A DNA stretch of 64,000 nucleotides, from the NCBI RefSeq assembly GCF_008973465.1, contig NZ_WBXN01000004.1:4256501-4320500 (forward strand), written 5' to 3'. The DNA comes from Streptomyces sp. SS1-1. GTDB lineage: Bacteria; Actinomycetota; Actinomycetes; Streptomycetales; Streptomycetaceae. This document shows, piece by piece, positions 10,992-20,667 of this stretch (its first letter is position 1; the number at the start of each line of letters is the position of its first letter). The position numbers and the translations under genes were made by a program. The notes beneath the pieces are model-generated. The model ran no database searches, had not been told where the DNA came from, and saw only the letters and a list, made by a program, of their open reading frames with translations.

Positions 10992-11636
10992 ATGGCTAAG
11001 CAGATCAAGGGCATCCTGGGCGAGAAGCTCGGCATGACGCAGGTGTGGGACGCGAACAACCGCGTCGTCCCGGTCACCGTCGTCAAGGCGGGCCCCAACG
11101 TCGTCACCCAGGTCCGTACGAACGACGTCGACGGCTACGAGTCGGTCCAGATCGCCTTCGGCGAGATCGACCCGCGCAAGGTGAACAAGCCCCTCAAGGG
11201 CCACTTCGCCAAGGCCGACGTCACTCCCCGTCGCCACCTCGTCGAGATCCGCACCGCTGACGCCTCCGAGTACACGCTCGGCCAGGAAGTCACGGCCGAG
11301 GTCTTCGAGGCCGGCGTGAAGGTCGACGTCACCGGCAAGAGCAAGGGCAAGGGCTTCGCCGGTGTCATGAAGCGTCACAACTTCAAGGGCCTCGGCGCCG
11401 GTCACGGCACCCAGCGCAAGCACCGCTCGCCCGGTTCCATCGGTGGCTGCGCCACCCCGGGCCGTGTGTTCAAGGGCCTCCGCATGGCGGGTCGCATGGG
11501 CAACGAGCGGGTCACCACCCAGAACCTGACCGTCCACGCCGTTGACGCGGAGAAGGGTCTGCTGCTCATCAAGGGCGCGGTTCCCGGTCCGAACGGCGGC
11601 CTCGTCCTGGTCCGCACCGCGGCCAAGGGGGCCTGA
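10992..11636 (+). CDS. rplC: 50S ribosomal protein L3
   Basis: An early assembly protein of the 50S subunit whose extension reaches the peptidyl transferase centre. The 214-aa product has the [13 protein letters not shown] start, the [12 protein letters not shown] segment and the extended loop [24 protein letters not shown]. It lies between rpsJ and rplD with gaps of 17 and 8 nt. Confidence 0.98.
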   Translation: MAKQIKGILGEKLGMTQVWDANNRVVPVTVVKAGPNVVTQVRTNDVDGYESVQIAFGEIDPRKVNKPLKGHFAKADVTPRRHLVEIRTADASEYTLGQEVTAEVFEAGVKVDVTGKSKGKGFAGVMKRHNFKGLGAGHGTQRKHRSPGSIGGCATPGRVFKGLRMAGRMGNERVTTQNLTVHAVDAEKGLLLIKGAVPGPNGGLVLVRTAAKGA

Positions 11637-11644
11637 GGTAACCG

Positions 11645-12301
11645 ATGAGCACTGTTGACATCCTTTCGCCTGCTGGCGACAAGGCCGGTTCCGTCGAGCT
11701 CCCCGCGGAGATCTTCGGCGTAGAGAAGATCAGCGTTCCGCTGCTCCACCAGGTCGTCGTCGCCCAGCTGGCCGCTGCCCGTCAGGGCACGCACAAGACC
11801 AAGACCCGTGGCGAGGTCCGTGGTGGCGGCAAGAAGCCGTACCGCCAGAAGGGCACCGGTCGCGCCCGTCAGGGTTCGACCCGCGCGCCGCAGTTCGCCG
11901 GTGGTGGCGTCGTGCACGGTCCCGTGCCGCGTGACTACTCGCAGCGGACCCCGAAGAAGATGAAGGCCGCGGCCCTGCGCCACGCCCTCACCGACCGGGC
12001 CCGCAACAACCGCATCCACGTCGTCTCCGGCGTGATCGAGGGCGACAACCCGTCCACGAAGGCCGCGAAGAGCCTGTTCGGCAAGATCTCGGAGCGCAAG
12101 AACCTGCTCCTGGTCGTCGAGCGCGCCGACGAGGCCGCGTGGCTCTCCGCCCGCAACCTGCCCCAGGTCCACATCCTGGAGCCGGGCCAGCTGAACACGT
12201 ACGACGTTCTCGTCTCGGACGACGTGGTCTTCACCCAGGCCGCGTTCGAGTCCTTCGTGTCGGGCCCGAAGGCCGATGACACCGAAGGGAGCGAGGCCTG
12301 A
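11645..12301 (+). CDS. rplD: 50S ribosomal protein L4
   Basis: L4 lines the nascent-peptide exit tunnel; in E. coli it also represses the S10 operon. The 218-aa product carries the Arg/Lys/Gly-rich tunnel loop [20 protein letters not shown], the usual site of macrolide-resistance changes, which looks intact. Its stop codon shares one base with the rplW ATG (TGATG), implying translational coupling. Confidence 0.97.
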   Translation: MSTVDILSPAGDKAGSVELPAEIFGVEKISVPLLHQVVVAQLAAARQGTHKTKTRGEVRGGGKKPYRQKGTGRARQGSTRAPQFAGGGVVHGPVPRDYSQRTPKKMKAAALRHALTDRARNNRIHVVSGVIEGDNPSTKAAKSLFGKISERKNLLLVVERADEAAWLSARNLPQVHILEPGQLNTYDVLVSDDVVFTQAAFESFVSGPKADDTEGSEA

Positions 12302-12720
12302 TGGCTATCCGTCACCCCGCTATTGCCTCCAAGGCCGCGAAGAAGGCCAAGGCCGCTCGCGTCGCCAAGGCGCGCCGCCACGCCGCCGAGGGCAAGAACA
12401 CCGTCGTCACCCCGGTCAGCAAGGCGTACACGGACCCCCGTGACGTGCTGCTGAAGCCGGTCGTGTCGGAGAAGAGCTACGCGCTCCTCGACGAGAACAA
12501 GTACACGTTCATCGTCGACCCGAACGCCAACAAGACCCAGATCAAGCAGGCCGTCCAGGCGGTCTTCGACGTCAAGGTCACTGGGGTCAACACGATCAAC
12601 CGCGCCGGCAAGCGCAAGCGGACCCGCACCGGGTTCGGCCAGCGTGCCGCCACCAAGCGCGCGATCGTGACCCTCGCCGAGGGCGACCGTATCGACATCT
12701 TCGGCGGTCCGACCGCGTAA
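12301..12720 (+). CDS. rplW: 50S ribosomal protein L23 with N-terminal extension
   Basis: L23 sits at the tunnel exit and is the docking site for SRP and trigger factor. The conserved core starts near residue 46 ([15 protein letters not shown]) and ends [13 protein letters not shown]. In front is a basic Ala/Lys-rich extension of about 45 residues ([15 protein letters not shown]), which makes the protein 139 aa against about 100 in many bacteria. The ATG at 12301 overlaps the rplD stop by one base, which supports this long start. The extension is probably disordered and may touch rRNA or the SRP/trigger-factor site; this is inference. Confidence 0.95.
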   Translation: MAIRHPAIASKAAKKAKAARVAKARRHAAEGKNTVVTPVSKAYTDPRDVLLKPVVSEKSYALLDENKYTFIVDPNANKTQIKQAVQAVFDVKVTGVNTINRAGKRKRTRTGFGQRAATKRAIVTLAEGDRIDIFGGPTA

Positions 12721-12758
12721 GCGGGTCGGATCGTCCGATATCGGACGAGGACTGAGAA

Positions 12759-13595
12759 ATGGGAATCCGCAAGTACAAGCCGACTACGCCGGGCCGTCGT
12801 GGCTCCAGCGTCGCCGACTTCGTCGAGGTCACGCGGTCCACGCCGGAGAAGTCGCTGGTCCGCCCCCTGCACAGCAAGGGCGGCCGTAACAACGCCGGTC
12901 GTGTGACCGTTCGCCACCAGGGTGGCGGACACAAGCGCGCCTACCGCGTGATCGACTTCCGTCGTCACGACAAGGACGGCGTGCCGGCGAAGGTCGCGCA
13001 CATCGAGTACGACCCCAACCGCACCGCGCGCATCGCGCTGCTGCACTACGCCGACGGCGAGAAGCGCTACATCCTCGCCCCGCGCAACCTGCAGCAGGGT
13101 GACCGCGTCGAGAACGGTCCCGGGGCCGACATCAAGCCGGGCAACAACCTGGCGCTCCGCAACATCCCGGTCGGTACCACGATCCACGCGATCGAGCTCC
13201 GTCCCGGTGGCGGCGCCAAGTTCGCCCGCTCCGCCGGTGCCTCCGTGCAGCTGCTCGCGAAGGAGGGCCAGATGGCCCACCTCCGCATGCCGTCCGGTGA
13301 GATCCGCCTGGTCGACGTGCGCTGCCGCGCCACCGTCGGCGAGGTCGGCAACGCCGAGCAGAGCAACATCAACTGGGGCAAGGCCGGCCGCAAGCGCTGG
13401 CTGGGCGTCCGCCCGACCGTCCGCGGTGTGGCGATGAACCCGGTTGACCACCCGCACGGTGGTGGTGAGGGCAAGACCTCCGGTGGTCGCCACCCGGTCT
13501 CCCCGTGGGGTCAGAAGGAAGGTCGTACTCGTGCTCCCAAGAAGGCGAGCAACAAGTACATCGTCCGCCGCCGCAAGACGAACAAGAAGCGCTAG
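12759..13595 (+). CDS. rplB: 50S ribosomal protein L2
   Basis: L2 is required for subunit association and peptidyl transferase activity. The 278-aa product has [17 protein letters not shown] at the start and the functional C-terminal block [21 protein letters not shown], whose His in DHPHGGGEG is the residue implicated in activity. The extension ending RRRKTNKKR is basic. GAGGAC upstream of ATG 12759. Confidence 0.98.
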   Translation: MGIRKYKPTTPGRRGSSVADFVEVTRSTPEKSLVRPLHSKGGRNNAGRVTVRHQGGGHKRAYRVIDFRRHDKDGVPAKVAHIEYDPNRTARIALLHYADGEKRYILAPRNLQQGDRVENGPGADIKPGNNLALRNIPVGTTIHAIELRPGGGAKFARSAGASVQLLAKEGQMAHLRMPSGEIRLVDVRCRATVGEVGNAEQSNINWGKAGRKRWLGVRPTVRGVAMNPVDHPHGGGEGKTSGGRHPVSPWGQKEGRTRAPKKASNKYIVRRRKTNKKR

Positions 13596-13607
13596 GAGCG
13601 GGTTTAG

Positions 13608-13889
13608 ATGCCGCGCAGTCTCAAGAAGGGGCCCTTCGTCGACGACCACCTGATCAAGAAGGTGGAAGCCCAGAACGAAGCCGGCACCAAGAACGTCATC
13701 AAGACCTGGTCCCGTCGCTCCATGATCGTGCCGGCCATGCTCGGCCACACGCTCGCGGTGCACAACGGCAAGACCCACATCCCGGTGTTCGTCACCGAGT
13801 CGATGGTCGGCCACAAGCTCGGCGAGTTCTCGCCGACGCGCACCTTCCGGGGCCACGTCAAGGACGACCGGAAGTCGAAGCGCCGCTAG
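13608..13889 (+). CDS. rpsS: 30S ribosomal protein S19
   Basis: A head protein that contacts S13 and the A-site finger bridge of 23S rRNA. The 93-aa product is full length ([20 protein letters not shown] ... [24 protein letters not shown]). It starts 12 nt after rplB. Confidence 0.97.
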   Translation: MPRSLKKGPFVDDHLIKKVEAQNEAGTKNVIKTWSRRSMIVPAMLGHTLAVHNGKTHIPVFVTESMVGHKLGEFSPTRTFRGHVKDDRKSKRR

Positions 13890-13932
13890 TAGCGGATCGC
13901 ATTCAGACACGTAAGAAACTGAAGGGACAACC

Positions 13933-14280
13933 ATGGAAGCCAGGGCCCAGGCGCGGTACATCCGCGTCACGCCCATGAAGGCCCGCCGCGTGGTGGACCT
14001 CATCCGTGGCATGGACGCCACGGAGGCCCAGGCTGTTCTGCGATTCGCTCCGCAGGCAGCCTCCGTGCCGGTCGGCAAGGTGCTCGACAGCGCCATCGCC
14101 AACGCCGCGCACAACTACGACCACACGGACGCCTCCTCGCTGTTCATCAGCGAGGCGTACGTCGACGAGGGCCCGACCCTGAAGCGGTTCCGGCCGCGCG
14201 CCCAGGGCCGTGCCTACCGGATCCGCAAGCGGACCAGCCACATCACCGTGGTCGTCGCCAGCAAGGAAGGAACCCGGTAA
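13933..14280 (+). CDS. rplV: 50S ribosomal protein L22
   Basis: L22 forms part of the exit-tunnel constriction with L4. The 115-aa product has [20 protein letters not shown] and the beta-hairpin region [22 protein letters not shown], the macrolide-resistance hot spot, without an obvious insertion or deletion. Its TAA stop shares one base with the rpsC ATG. Confidence 0.97.
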   Translation: MEARAQARYIRVTPMKARRVVDLIRGMDATEAQAVLRFAPQAASVPVGKVLDSAIANAAHNYDHTDASSLFISEAYVDEGPTLKRFRPRAQGRAYRIRKRTSHITVVVASKEGTR

Positions 14281-15101
14281 TGGGCCAGAAGGTTAACCCG
14301 CATGGGTTCCGGCTCGGTGTCACCACGGACTTCAAGTCCCGGTGGTACGCCGACAAGCTGTACAAGGACTACGTCAAGGAAGACGTCGCCATCCGTCGGA
14401 TGATGACGTCCGGCATGGAGCGCGCCGGCATCTCGAAGGTGGAGATCGAGCGCACCCGTGACCGCGTCCGTGTGGACATCCACACCGCTCGCCCGGGCAT
14501 CGTCATCGGCCGCCGCGGCGCCGAGGCGGACCGTATCCGCGGTGACCTGGAGAAGCTGACCGGCAAGCAGGTCCAGCTGAACATCCTCGAGGTCAAGAAC
14601 CCGGAGACGGACGCTCAGCTGGTGGCCCAGGCCGTCGCCGAGCAGCTCTCCTCCCGCGTCTCCTTCCGCCGTGCCATGCGCAAGAGCATGCAGTCGGCGA
14701 TGAAGGCGGGCGCCAAGGGCATCAAGATCCAGTGCGGTGGCCGCCTCGGTGGCGCCGAGATGTCCCGCTCGGAGTTCTACCGCGAGGGCCGCGTGCCCCT
14801 GCACACGCTCCGCGCGAACGTGGACTACGGCTTCTTCGAGGCCAAGACGACCTTCGGCCGCATCGGCGTGAAGGTCTGGATCTACAAGGGCGACGTCAAG
14901 AACATCGCCGAGGTCCGCGCCGAGAACGCCGCTGCCCGTGCGGGTAACCGCCCGGCGCGCGGCGGTGCCGACCGCCCGGCCCGTGGTGGCCGCGGTGGCG
15001 AGCGGCGCGGTCGTAAGCCGCAGCAGGCTGCCGGTTCCGAGGCCCCCAAGGCCGAGGCTCCCGCCGCTGCTCCGGCTGAGAGCACCGGAACGGAGGCCTG
15101 A
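14280..15101 (+). CDS. rpsC: 30S ribosomal protein S3
   Basis: S3 forms part of the mRNA entry channel and its helicase activity. The 273-aa product has an N-terminal KH domain ([21 protein letters not shown] at about 75-95) and the C-terminal S3 fold. The last 55 or so residues are a low-complexity Arg/Gly then Ala/Pro/Glu tail ([16 protein letters not shown] ... [15 protein letters not shown]), longer than in E. coli (233 aa) and typical of actinobacteria. Confidence 0.98.
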   Translation: MGQKVNPHGFRLGVTTDFKSRWYADKLYKDYVKEDVAIRRMMTSGMERAGISKVEIERTRDRVRVDIHTARPGIVIGRRGAEADRIRGDLEKLTGKQVQLNILEVKNPETDAQLVAQAVAEQLSSRVSFRRAMRKSMQSAMKAGAKGIKIQCGGRLGGAEMSRSEFYREGRVPLHTLRANVDYGFFEAKTTFGRIGVKVWIYKGDVKNIAEVRAENAAARAGNRPARGGADRPARGGRGGERRGRKPQQAAGSEAPKAEAPAAAPAESTGTEA

Positions 15102-15106
15102 CCGTC

Positions 15107-15526
15107 ATGCTGATCCCCCGTAGGGTCAAGCACCGCAAGCAGCACCACCCGAAGCGCAACGGTATGTCCAAGGGTGGAACGCAGGTTGCGTTCGGCGAGT
15201 ACGGCATCCAGGCGCTGACCCCGGCCTACGTGACGAACCGCCAGATCGAGGCGGCCCGTATCGCGATGACCCGCCACATCAAGCGTGGCGGCAAGGTCTG
15301 GATCAACATCTACCCGGACCGTCCCCTCACCAAGAAGCCGGCCGAGACCCGCATGGGTTCCGGTAAGGGTTCGCCGGAGTGGTGGATCGCCAACGTCAAG
15401 CCCGGACGCGTCATGTTCGAGCTGTCGTACCCCAACGAGAAGATCGCCCGTGAGGCCCTGACTCGCGCAGCCCACAAGCTGCCGATGAAGTGCCGGATCG
15501 TCAAGCGCGAGGCAGGTGAAGCGTGA
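15107..15526 (+). CDS. rplP: 50S ribosomal protein L16
   Basis: L16 organises the A-site region of the 50S subunit. The 139-aa product has the conserved [19 protein letters not shown] start and the [12 protein letters not shown] motif. Its TGA stop overlaps the rpmC ATG by one base. Confidence 0.98.
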   Translation: MLIPRRVKHRKQHHPKRNGMSKGGTQVAFGEYGIQALTPAYVTNRQIEAARIAMTRHIKRGGKVWINIYPDRPLTKKPAETRMGSGKGSPEWWIANVKPGRVMFELSYPNEKIAREALTRAAHKLPMKCRIVKREAGEA

Positions 15527-15750
15527 TGTCGGCCGGTACCAAGGCGTCCGAGCTGCGCGAGCTGGGCAACGAGGAGCTTCTGGCGAAGCTCCGCGAGGCC
15601 AAGGAAGAGCTGTTCAACCTCCGCTTCCAGGCGGCCACGGGTCAGCTCGAGAACCACGGTCGGCTGAAGGCCGTCCGCAAGGACATCGCGCGGATCTACA
15701 CCCTGATGCGCGAGCGTGAGCTGGGCATCGAAACGGTGGAGAACGCATGA
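15526..15750 (+). CDS. rpmC: 50S ribosomal protein L29
   Basis: A small helical-hairpin protein near the tunnel exit. ATG 15526 gives 74 aa ([19 protein letters not shown] ... [24 protein letters not shown]). GTG one codon upstream is possible but the TGATG overlap with rplP favours the ATG. The stop overlaps the rpsQ start (ATGA). Confidence 0.96.
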   Translation: MSAGTKASELRELGNEELLAKLREAKEELFNLRFQAATGQLENHGRLKAVRKDIARIYTLMRERELGIETVENA

Positions 15751-16031
15751 GCGAGAGCAACGTGACTGAGAACAAGGAAGCTCGCGGTTTCCGCAAGACC
15801 CGTGAGGGTCTGGTCGTCAGCGACAAGATGGACAAGACCGTCGTCGTCGCCGTCGAGGACCGCGTCAAGCACGCGCTGTACGGCAAGGTCATCCGCCGTA
15901 CCAACAAGCTCAAGGCGCACGACGAGCAGAACGCCGCGGGTGTCGGCGACCGCGTCCTCCTCATGGAGACCCGGCCGCTGTCCGCGACGAAGCGCTGGCG
16001 CGTCGTCGAGATCCTCGAGAAGGCCAAGTAA
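15747..16031 (+). CDS. rpsQ: 30S ribosomal protein S17
   Basis: An OB-fold protein that binds 16S rRNA early in assembly. The 94-aa product starts with a short acidic extension ([17 protein letters not shown]) before the core [25 protein letters not shown] overlap with rpmC. It is the last gene of the classical S10 block; a 98-nt gap with two hairpins separates it from rplN. Confidence 0.97.
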   Translation: MSESNVTENKEARGFRKTREGLVVSDKMDKTVVVAVEDRVKHALYGKVIRRTNKLKAHDEQNAAGVGDRVLLMETRPLSATKRWRVVEILEKAK

Positions 16032-16034
16032 ATC

Positions 16035-16099
16035 TCCTGCGGGGCATTCCTCGCAGGACAGTTCCGCCAGGCTCCGGGGGCCGTTCCTGAACGGCCCCC
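16035..16099 (+). promoter_or_regulatory. Two hairpins at the S10/spc boundary
   Basis: The first hairpin pairs TCCTGCG (16035-16041) with CGCAGGA (16052-16058). The second is a 10-bp stem pairing GGGGGCCGTT (16076-16085) with AACGGCCCCC (16090-16099) around loop CCTG. Neither is followed by a T-tract. The position is exactly where E. coli ends its S10 operon and begins spc. Partial termination, processing or stabilisation are all possible. Confidence 0.6.
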
Positions 16100-16129
16100 G
16101 GGGAACCGGCAGACAAACAGGAGATAGAC

Positions 16130-16498
16130 GTGATCCAGCAGGAGTCGCGACTGCGTGTCGCCGACAACACTGGTGCGAAGGAGATCCTTTGCATCCGTGT
16201 GCTCGGTGGCTCCGGTCGCCGCTACGCGGGCATCGGTGACGTCATCGTCGCCACCGTCAAGGACGCGATCCCCGGTGGCAACGTGAAGAAGGGTGACGTC
16301 GTCAAGGCGGTCATCGTTCGCACCGTCAAGGAGCGCCGCCGTCCGGACGGCTCGTACATCCGCTTCGACGAGAACGCCGCCGTCATTCTGAAGAACGACG
16401 GCGACCCTCGCGGCACCCGTATCTTCGGCCCCGTCGGCCGTGAGCTGCGCGAGAAGAAGTTCATGAAGATCATCTCGCTCGCGCCGGAGGTGCTGTAA
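16130..16498 (+). CDS. rplN: 50S ribosomal protein L14
   Basis: L14 forms the inter-subunit bridge B8 region and is the binding site of the silencing factor RsfS. The 122-aa product is the standard [19 protein letters not shown] ... [14 protein letters not shown]. It starts at GTG 16130 after CAGGAGATAG. First gene of the spc block, 2 nt before rplX. Confidence 0.98.
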   Translation: MIQQESRLRVADNTGAKEILCIRVLGGSGRRYAGIGDVIVATVKDAIPGGNVKKGDVVKAVIVRTVKERRRPDGSYIRFDENAAVILKNDGDPRGTRIFGPVGRELREKKFMKIISLAPEVL

Positions 16499-16500
16499 GC

Positions 16501-16824
16501 ATGAAGATCAAGAAGGGCGACCTGGTCCAGGTCATCACCGGTAAGGACAAGGGCAAGCAGGGCAAGGTCATCGCGGCCTTCCCCCGCGAGGACCGCGTCC
16601 TGGTCGAGGGTGTCAACCGGGTCAAGAAGCACACCAAGGCCGGCCCGACCGCCAGCGGTTCCCAGGCCGGCGGCATCGTGACCACCGAGGCCCCGATCCA
16701 CGTCTCCAACGTCCAGCTGGTCGTGGAGAAGGACGGCAAGAAGGTCGTCACGCGTGTCGGTTACCGCTTCGACGACGAGGGCAACAAGATCCGCGTTGCC
16801 AAGCGGACGGGTGAGGACATCTGA
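16501..16824 (+). CDS. rplX: 50S ribosomal protein L24
   Basis: An assembly initiator protein with an N-terminal KOW motif ([21 protein letters not shown]). 107 aa, normal length. Its TGA overlaps the rplE ATG by one base. Confidence 0.97.
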   Translation: MKIKKGDLVQVITGKDKGKQGKVIAAFPREDRVLVEGVNRVKKHTKAGPTASGSQAGGIVTTEAPIHVSNVQLVVEKDGKKVVTRVGYRFDDEGNKIRVAKRTGEDI

Positions 16825-17381
16825 TGGCTACCACCACGACCCCGCGTCTCAAGACGAAGTACCGCGAGGAGATCGCGGGCAAGCTGCGTGACGAGTTCAA
16901 GTACGAGAACGTCATGCAGGTCCCCGGCCTCGTGAAGATCGTGGTCAACATGGGTGTCGGTGACGCCGCCCGTGACTCGAAGCTGATCGAGGGCGCGATC
17001 CGCGACCTGACCACCATCACCGGTCAGAAGCCGGCCGTCACCAAGGCCCGCAAGTCCATCGCGCAGTTCAAGCTGCGTGAGGGCCAGCCGATCGGTGCCC
17101 ACGTCACGCTCCGTGGCGACCGCATGTGGGAGTTCCTGGACCGCACCCTGTCGCTCGCGCTCCCGCGCATCCGCGACTTCCGCGGCCTGTCCCCCAAGCA
17201 GTTCGACGGCCGTGGCAACTACACCTTCGGTCTCACGGAGCAGGTCATGTTCCACGAGATCGACCAGGACAAGATCGACCGCGTCCGGGGTATGGACATC
17301 ACCGTGGTCACCACGGCGACCAACGACGCTGAGGGCCGCGCGCTCCTTCGTCACCTCGGCTTCCCCTTCAAGGAGGCGTGA
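16824..17381 (+). CDS. rplE: 50S ribosomal protein L5
   Basis: L5 binds 5S rRNA and forms bridge B1b with S13. The 185-aa product has [25 protein letters not shown] and the [19 protein letters not shown] motif. Tightly coupled to rplX upstream and 5 nt before rpsN. Confidence 0.98.
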   Translation: MATTTTPRLKTKYREEIAGKLRDEFKYENVMQVPGLVKIVVNMGVGDAARDSKLIEGAIRDLTTITGQKPAVTKARKSIAQFKLREGQPIGAHVTLRGDRMWEFLDRTLSLALPRIRDFRGLSPKQFDGRGNYTFGLTEQVMFHEIDQDKIDRVRGMDITVVTTATNDAEGRALLRHLGFPFKEA

Positions 17382-17386
17382 GCGAG

Positions 17387-17572
17387 ATGGCGAAGAAGGC
17401 TCTGATCGCTAAGGCTGCTCGCAAGCCCAAGTTCGGTGTGCGTGGCTACACCCGCTGCCAGCGCTGCGGCCGTCCGCACTCCGTGTACCGCAAGTTCGGC
17501 CTGTGCCGCGTGTGCCTTCGTGAGATGGCTCACCGTGGCGAGCTGCCGGGCGTGACCAAGAGCTCCTGGTAA
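17387..17572 (+). CDS. rpsN: 30S ribosomal protein S14, zinc-binding type
   Basis: The 61-aa short form with four zinc-binding cysteines in two CxxC pairs (RCQRCGRP and LCRVCLREM). It starts at ATG 17387 ([16 protein letters not shown]); GTG at 17378 is an alternative but adds only three residues. Many Streptomyces also have a cysteine-free long S14 elsewhere, expressed under zinc starvation by Zur; this is the zinc-replete version. Also known as rpsZ. Confidence 0.96.
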   Translation: MAKKALIAKAARKPKFGVRGYTRCQRCGRPHSVYRKFGLCRVCLREMAHRGELPGVTKSSW

Positions 17573-17785
17573 TCCCCGCTTTCAGGGATAACCAAGGCTC
17601 TCGGTAAGCAGACAGGGCGGCAGGACGCCCAGCCCGCATGCCTTAGGCTTGTGGGGTTGGGCGCCTGCTGCCGCCCTTACGACTTACTACGCCGTAGGTC
17701 CACCGCGCCGCACCCGTCCCGTCTCGGATCGGGGAGAGGGATGGCGCACCAGGAAACCCCGGCGAGAGAGGCCGAAGGCCAATTC

Positions 17786-18184
17786 ATGACCATGACTGAT
17801 CCGATCGCAGACATGCTTACGCGTCTGCGGAACGCGAACTCGGCGTACCACGACACCGTGGCGATGCCGCACTCGAAGATCAAGTCGCACATCGCGGAGA
17901 TCCTCCAGCAGGAGGGCTTCATCACGGGCTGGAAGGTCGAGGACGCCGAGGTCGGCAAGAGCCTCGTTCTCGAGCTGAAGTTCGGCCCGAACCGTGAGCG
18001 CTCCATCGCGGGCATCAAGCGGATCTCCAAGCCCGGTCTCCGGGTGTACGCGAAGTCCACCAACCTGCCGAAGGTGCTCGGCGGCCTGGGCGTGGCCATC
18101 ATCTCCACGTCCCACGGTCTCCTCACCGACAAGCAGGCCGGCAAGAAGGGCGTGGGTGGGGAAGTCCTCGCCTACGTCTGGTAG
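17786..18184 (+). CDS. rpsH: 30S ribosomal protein S8
   Basis: A primary 16S rRNA-binding protein and the autogenous repressor of spc in E. coli. The 132-aa product has [23 protein letters not shown] and the C-terminal [29 protein letters not shown] 17786 gives the usual length; ATG 17792 is two codons inside. It is separated from rpsN by 213 nt with no convincing gene, a gap long enough for a promoter or repressor site. Confidence 0.96.
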   Translation: MTMTDPIADMLTRLRNANSAYHDTVAMPHSKIKSHIAEILQQEGFITGWKVEDAEVGKSLVLELKFGPNRERSIAGIKRISKPGLRVYAKSTNLPKVLGGLGVAIISTSHGLLTDKQAGKKGVGGEVLAYVW

Positions 18185-18208
18185 CAGAAGGGAACGGAGG
18201 AAACAGCT

Positions 18209-18748
18209 ATGTCGCGCATCGGCAAGCTCCCCATCGCGGTTCCCGCCGGCGTGGACGTCACCATCGACGGCCGTACGGTCAAGGTCAAGGGCCCCAAGGG
18301 CGAGCTGACCCACACCGTCTCGGCGCCGATCGAGGTCGCCAAGGGCGAAGACGGCACCCTGTCGGTGACCCGCCCGAACGACGAGCGTCAGAACAAGGCC
18401 CTCCACGGCCTGTCCCGCACGCTGGTGGCGAACATGATCACCGGCGTGACCCAGGGTTACGTGAAGAAGCTCGAGATCAGCGGTGTCGGTTACCGCGTGA
18501 CCGCCAAGGGTTCGAACCTCGAGTTCGCCCTCGGTTACAGCCACCCGATCACTGTCGAGGCCCCCGAAGGCATCACCTTCAAGGTCGAGGCGCCCACGCG
18601 TTTCTCGGTCGAGGGCATCGACAAGCAGAAGGTCGGCGAGGTCGCGGCCAACATCCGCAAGCTGCGCAAGCCCGACCCGTACAAGGCCAAGGGCGTCAAG
18701 TACGAGGGCGAAGTCATCCGCCGCAAGGTCGGAAAGGCGGGTAAGTAA
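18209..18748 (+). CDS. rplF: 50S ribosomal protein L6
   Basis: L6 lies next to the sarcin-ricin loop, near the factor-binding site. The 179-aa product contains two repeated alpha/beta domains and the C-terminal [24 protein letters not shown] motif. GGAGGAA precedes ATG 18209. Confidence 0.98.
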   Translation: MSRIGKLPIAVPAGVDVTIDGRTVKVKGPKGELTHTVSAPIEVAKGEDGTLSVTRPNDERQNKALHGLSRTLVANMITGVTQGYVKKLEISGVGYRVTAKGSNLEFALGYSHPITVEAPEGITFKVEAPTRFSVEGIDKQKVGEVAANIRKLRKPDPYKAKGVKYEGEVIRRKVGKAGK

Positions 18749-18751
18749 GCC

Positions 18752-19135
18752 ATGGCATACGGACAGAAGATCCTCAAGGGCGACGCCTACAAGCGCGCCG
18801 CGATCAAGCGCCGCCACATCCGGATCCGTAAGCACATCAACGGAACGGCGGAGCGTCCGCGTCTGGTCGTTACCCGCTCGAACCGCCACATCGTGGCCCA
18901 GGTGATCGACGACATCAAGGGTCACACCCTGGCGTCCGCGTCCACCCTGGACACCTCGATCCGCGGTGGCGAGGGCGACAAGTCCGCGCAGGCCAAGCAG
19001 GTCGGCGCCCTGGTCGCCGAGCGTGCCAAGGCCGCCGGTGTCGAGGCTGTCGTGTTCGACCGTGGTGGCAACCAGTACGCCGGGCGCATCGCCGCCCTGG
19101 CGGACGCCGCCCGCGAAGCCGGGCTCAAGTTCTGA
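18752..19135 (+). CDS. rplR: 50S ribosomal protein L18
   Basis: L18 binds 5S rRNA in the central protuberance. The 127-aa product has [21 protein letters not shown] and ends [26 protein letters not shown]. It starts 3 nt after rplF. Confidence 0.97.
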   Translation: MAYGQKILKGDAYKRAAIKRRHIRIRKHINGTAERPRLVVTRSNRHIVAQVIDDIKGHTLASASTLDTSIRGGEGDKSAQAKQVGALVAERAKAAGVEAVVFDRGGNQYAGRIAALADAAREAGLKF

Positions 19136-19174
19136 GCCTGCCGTAGCTAGCGGAAACAGAGAGAGGTAAATCCA

Positions 19175-19780
19175 ATGGCTGGACCCCAGCGCCGCGGTGG
19201 CGGTGCCGGTGGCGGCGAGCGGCGGGACCGGAAGGGCCGTGACGGCGGCGCAGCTGCCGCCGAGAAGACCGCGTACGTTGAGCGCGTCGTCGCGATCAAC
19301 CGCGTCGCCAAGGTTGTGAAGGGTGGTCGTCGCTTCAGCTTCACCGCGCTGGTCGTGGTGGGCGACGGTGACGGCACCGTGGGTGTCGGTTACGGCAAGG
19401 CCAAGGAGGTGCCGGCCGCCATCGCCAAGGGTGTTGAGGAGGCCAAGAAGCACTTCTTCAAGGTCCCCCGTATCCAGGGCACCATCCCGCACCCCATCCA
19501 GGGTGAGAAGGCTGCCGGCGTCGTGCTGCTCAAGCCCGCGTCGCCCGGTACCGGTGTTATCGCCGGTGGTCCGGTGCGTGCCGTGCTCGAGTGCGCCGGT
19601 ATCCACGACGTGCTGTCGAAGTCGCTCGGCTCCGACAACGCCATCAACATCGTGCACGCGACCGTGGAGGCCCTGAAGGGCCTGCAGCGTCCCGAGGAGA
19701 TCGCGGCCCGCCGTGGTCTGCCGCTCGAGGACGTCGCCCCCGCGGCTCTTCTCCGTGCGCGTGCCGGGGCGGGTGCGTAA
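19175..19780 (+). CDS. rpsE: 30S ribosomal protein S5
   Basis: S5 affects fidelity and mRNA entry; spectinomycin resistance maps to it. The 201-aa product starts with a Gly/Arg-rich tail ([21 protein letters not shown]), then the double-stranded RNA-binding fold ([21 protein letters not shown]) and the [14 protein letters not shown] segment. The actinobacterial N-terminal tail makes it longer than E. coli S5 (167 aa). Confidence 0.97.
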   Translation: MAGPQRRGGGAGGGERRDRKGRDGGAAAAEKTAYVERVVAINRVAKVVKGGRRFSFTALVVVGDGDGTVGVGYGKAKEVPAAIAKGVEEAKKHFFKVPRIQGTIPHPIQGEKAAGVVLLKPASPGTGVIAGGPVRAVLECAGIHDVLSKSLGSDNAINIVHATVEALKGLQRPEEIAARRGLPLEDVAPAALLRARAGAGA

Positions 19781-19782
19781 TC

Positions 19783-19965
19783 ATGGCGCAGCTGAAGATT
19801 ACGCAGGTCAAGTCCTACATCGGCAGCAAGCAGAACCACCGTGACACCCTGCGCTCCCTTGGTCTCAAGGGCATCAACACGCAGGTCGTCAAGGAGGATC
19901 GTCCCGAGTTCCGCGGCATGGTGCACACCGTCCGCCACCTCGTGACGGTCGAGGAGGTCGACTGA
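19783..19965 (+). CDS. rpmD: 50S ribosomal protein L30
   Basis: A 60-aa small 50S protein ([20 protein letters not shown] ... [16 protein letters not shown]). ATG 19783 lies 2 nt after the rpsE stop and 2 nt before rplO. An upstream extension of the frame into rpsE is rejected because the family start fits here. Confidence 0.96.
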   Translation: MAQLKITQVKSYIGSKQNHRDTLRSLGLKGINTQVVKEDRPEFRGMVHTVRHLVTVEEVD

Positions 19966-19967
19966 TC

Positions 19968-20423
19968 ATGGCGGAGCAGAACCCGCTCAAGATCCACAAC
20001 CTCCGTCCCGCCCCGGGCGCCAAGACCGCGAAGACCCGTGTCGGTCGTGGTGAGGCGTCGAAGGGTAAGACGGCCGGTCGTGGTACCAAGGGCACGAAGG
20101 CCCGTTACCAGGTTCCGGAGCGCTTCGAGGGTGGCCAGATGCCCCTCCACATGCGTCTCCCGAAGCTGAAGGGCTTCAAGAACCCGTTCAAGACCGAGTA
20201 CCAGGTCGTCAACCTGGACAAGCTCGCCTCCCTCTACCCCGAGGGCGGCGAGGTCACGGTCGCCGATCTGGTCGAGAAGGGCGCTGTTCGCAAGAACAGC
20301 CTCGTCAAGGTCCTCGGCCAGGGCGAGATCTCCGTGGCGCTGCAGGTGACGGTCGACGCCGTCTCCGGCTCCGCCAAGGAGAAGATCACCGCCGCCGGCG
20401 GCAGCGTCACCGAGCTCGTCTGA
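19968..20423 (+). CDS. rplO: 50S ribosomal protein L15
   Basis: A late-assembly protein with the Gly/Lys-rich loop [21 protein letters not shown]. 151 aa, normal. Last ribosomal gene of spc before secY; a strong hairpin follows, so secY may have its own promoter. Confidence 0.97.
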   Translation: MAEQNPLKIHNLRPAPGAKTAKTRVGRGEASKGKTAGRGTKGTKARYQVPERFEGGQMPLHMRLPKLKGFKNPFKTEYQVVNLDKLASLYPEGGEVTVADLVEKGAVRKNSLVKVLGQGEISVALQVTVDAVSGSAKEKITAAGGSVTELV

Positions 20424-20459
20424 GTACATCAGGCGTCTCGATGACTTGAGCGATCCCGA

Positions 20460-20491
20460 CCGGGGATACCCCACAAATGGGGTATCCCCGG
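20460..20491 (+). terminator. Strong hairpin between rplO and secY
   Basis: A perfect 13-bp stem pairs CCGGGGATACCCC (20460-20472) with GGGGTATCCCCGG (20479-20491) around loop ACAAAT. Only GTTGG follows, so termination may be partial. The remaining 176 nt to secY also hold a smaller hairpin around 20552-20572 (GAGTGC ... GCACTC) and leave room for a secY promoter. Confidence 0.75.
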
Positions 20492-20667
20492 TTGGTCGTT
20501 CCTAGGGGGGCGGTCTCGCCGGTAAGGTGGCCTGCACTGCCCACTTTCCCCGAGTGCTCCCATGGGGCACTCTGAGCGGCAGTTGGCCGTTAGCTAAGTC
20601 GTTCCCTATCAGTCGAACCTCAGACCGTCACCCTTGACGCAGTTGCGCGGGGGTCGCAGGAGGCACC

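Noticed and set aside
17573-17785. Possible small gene between rpsN and rpsH
   Set aside because: The open frame is only an upstream extension of rpsH with no start signal. Family length fits ATG 17786.
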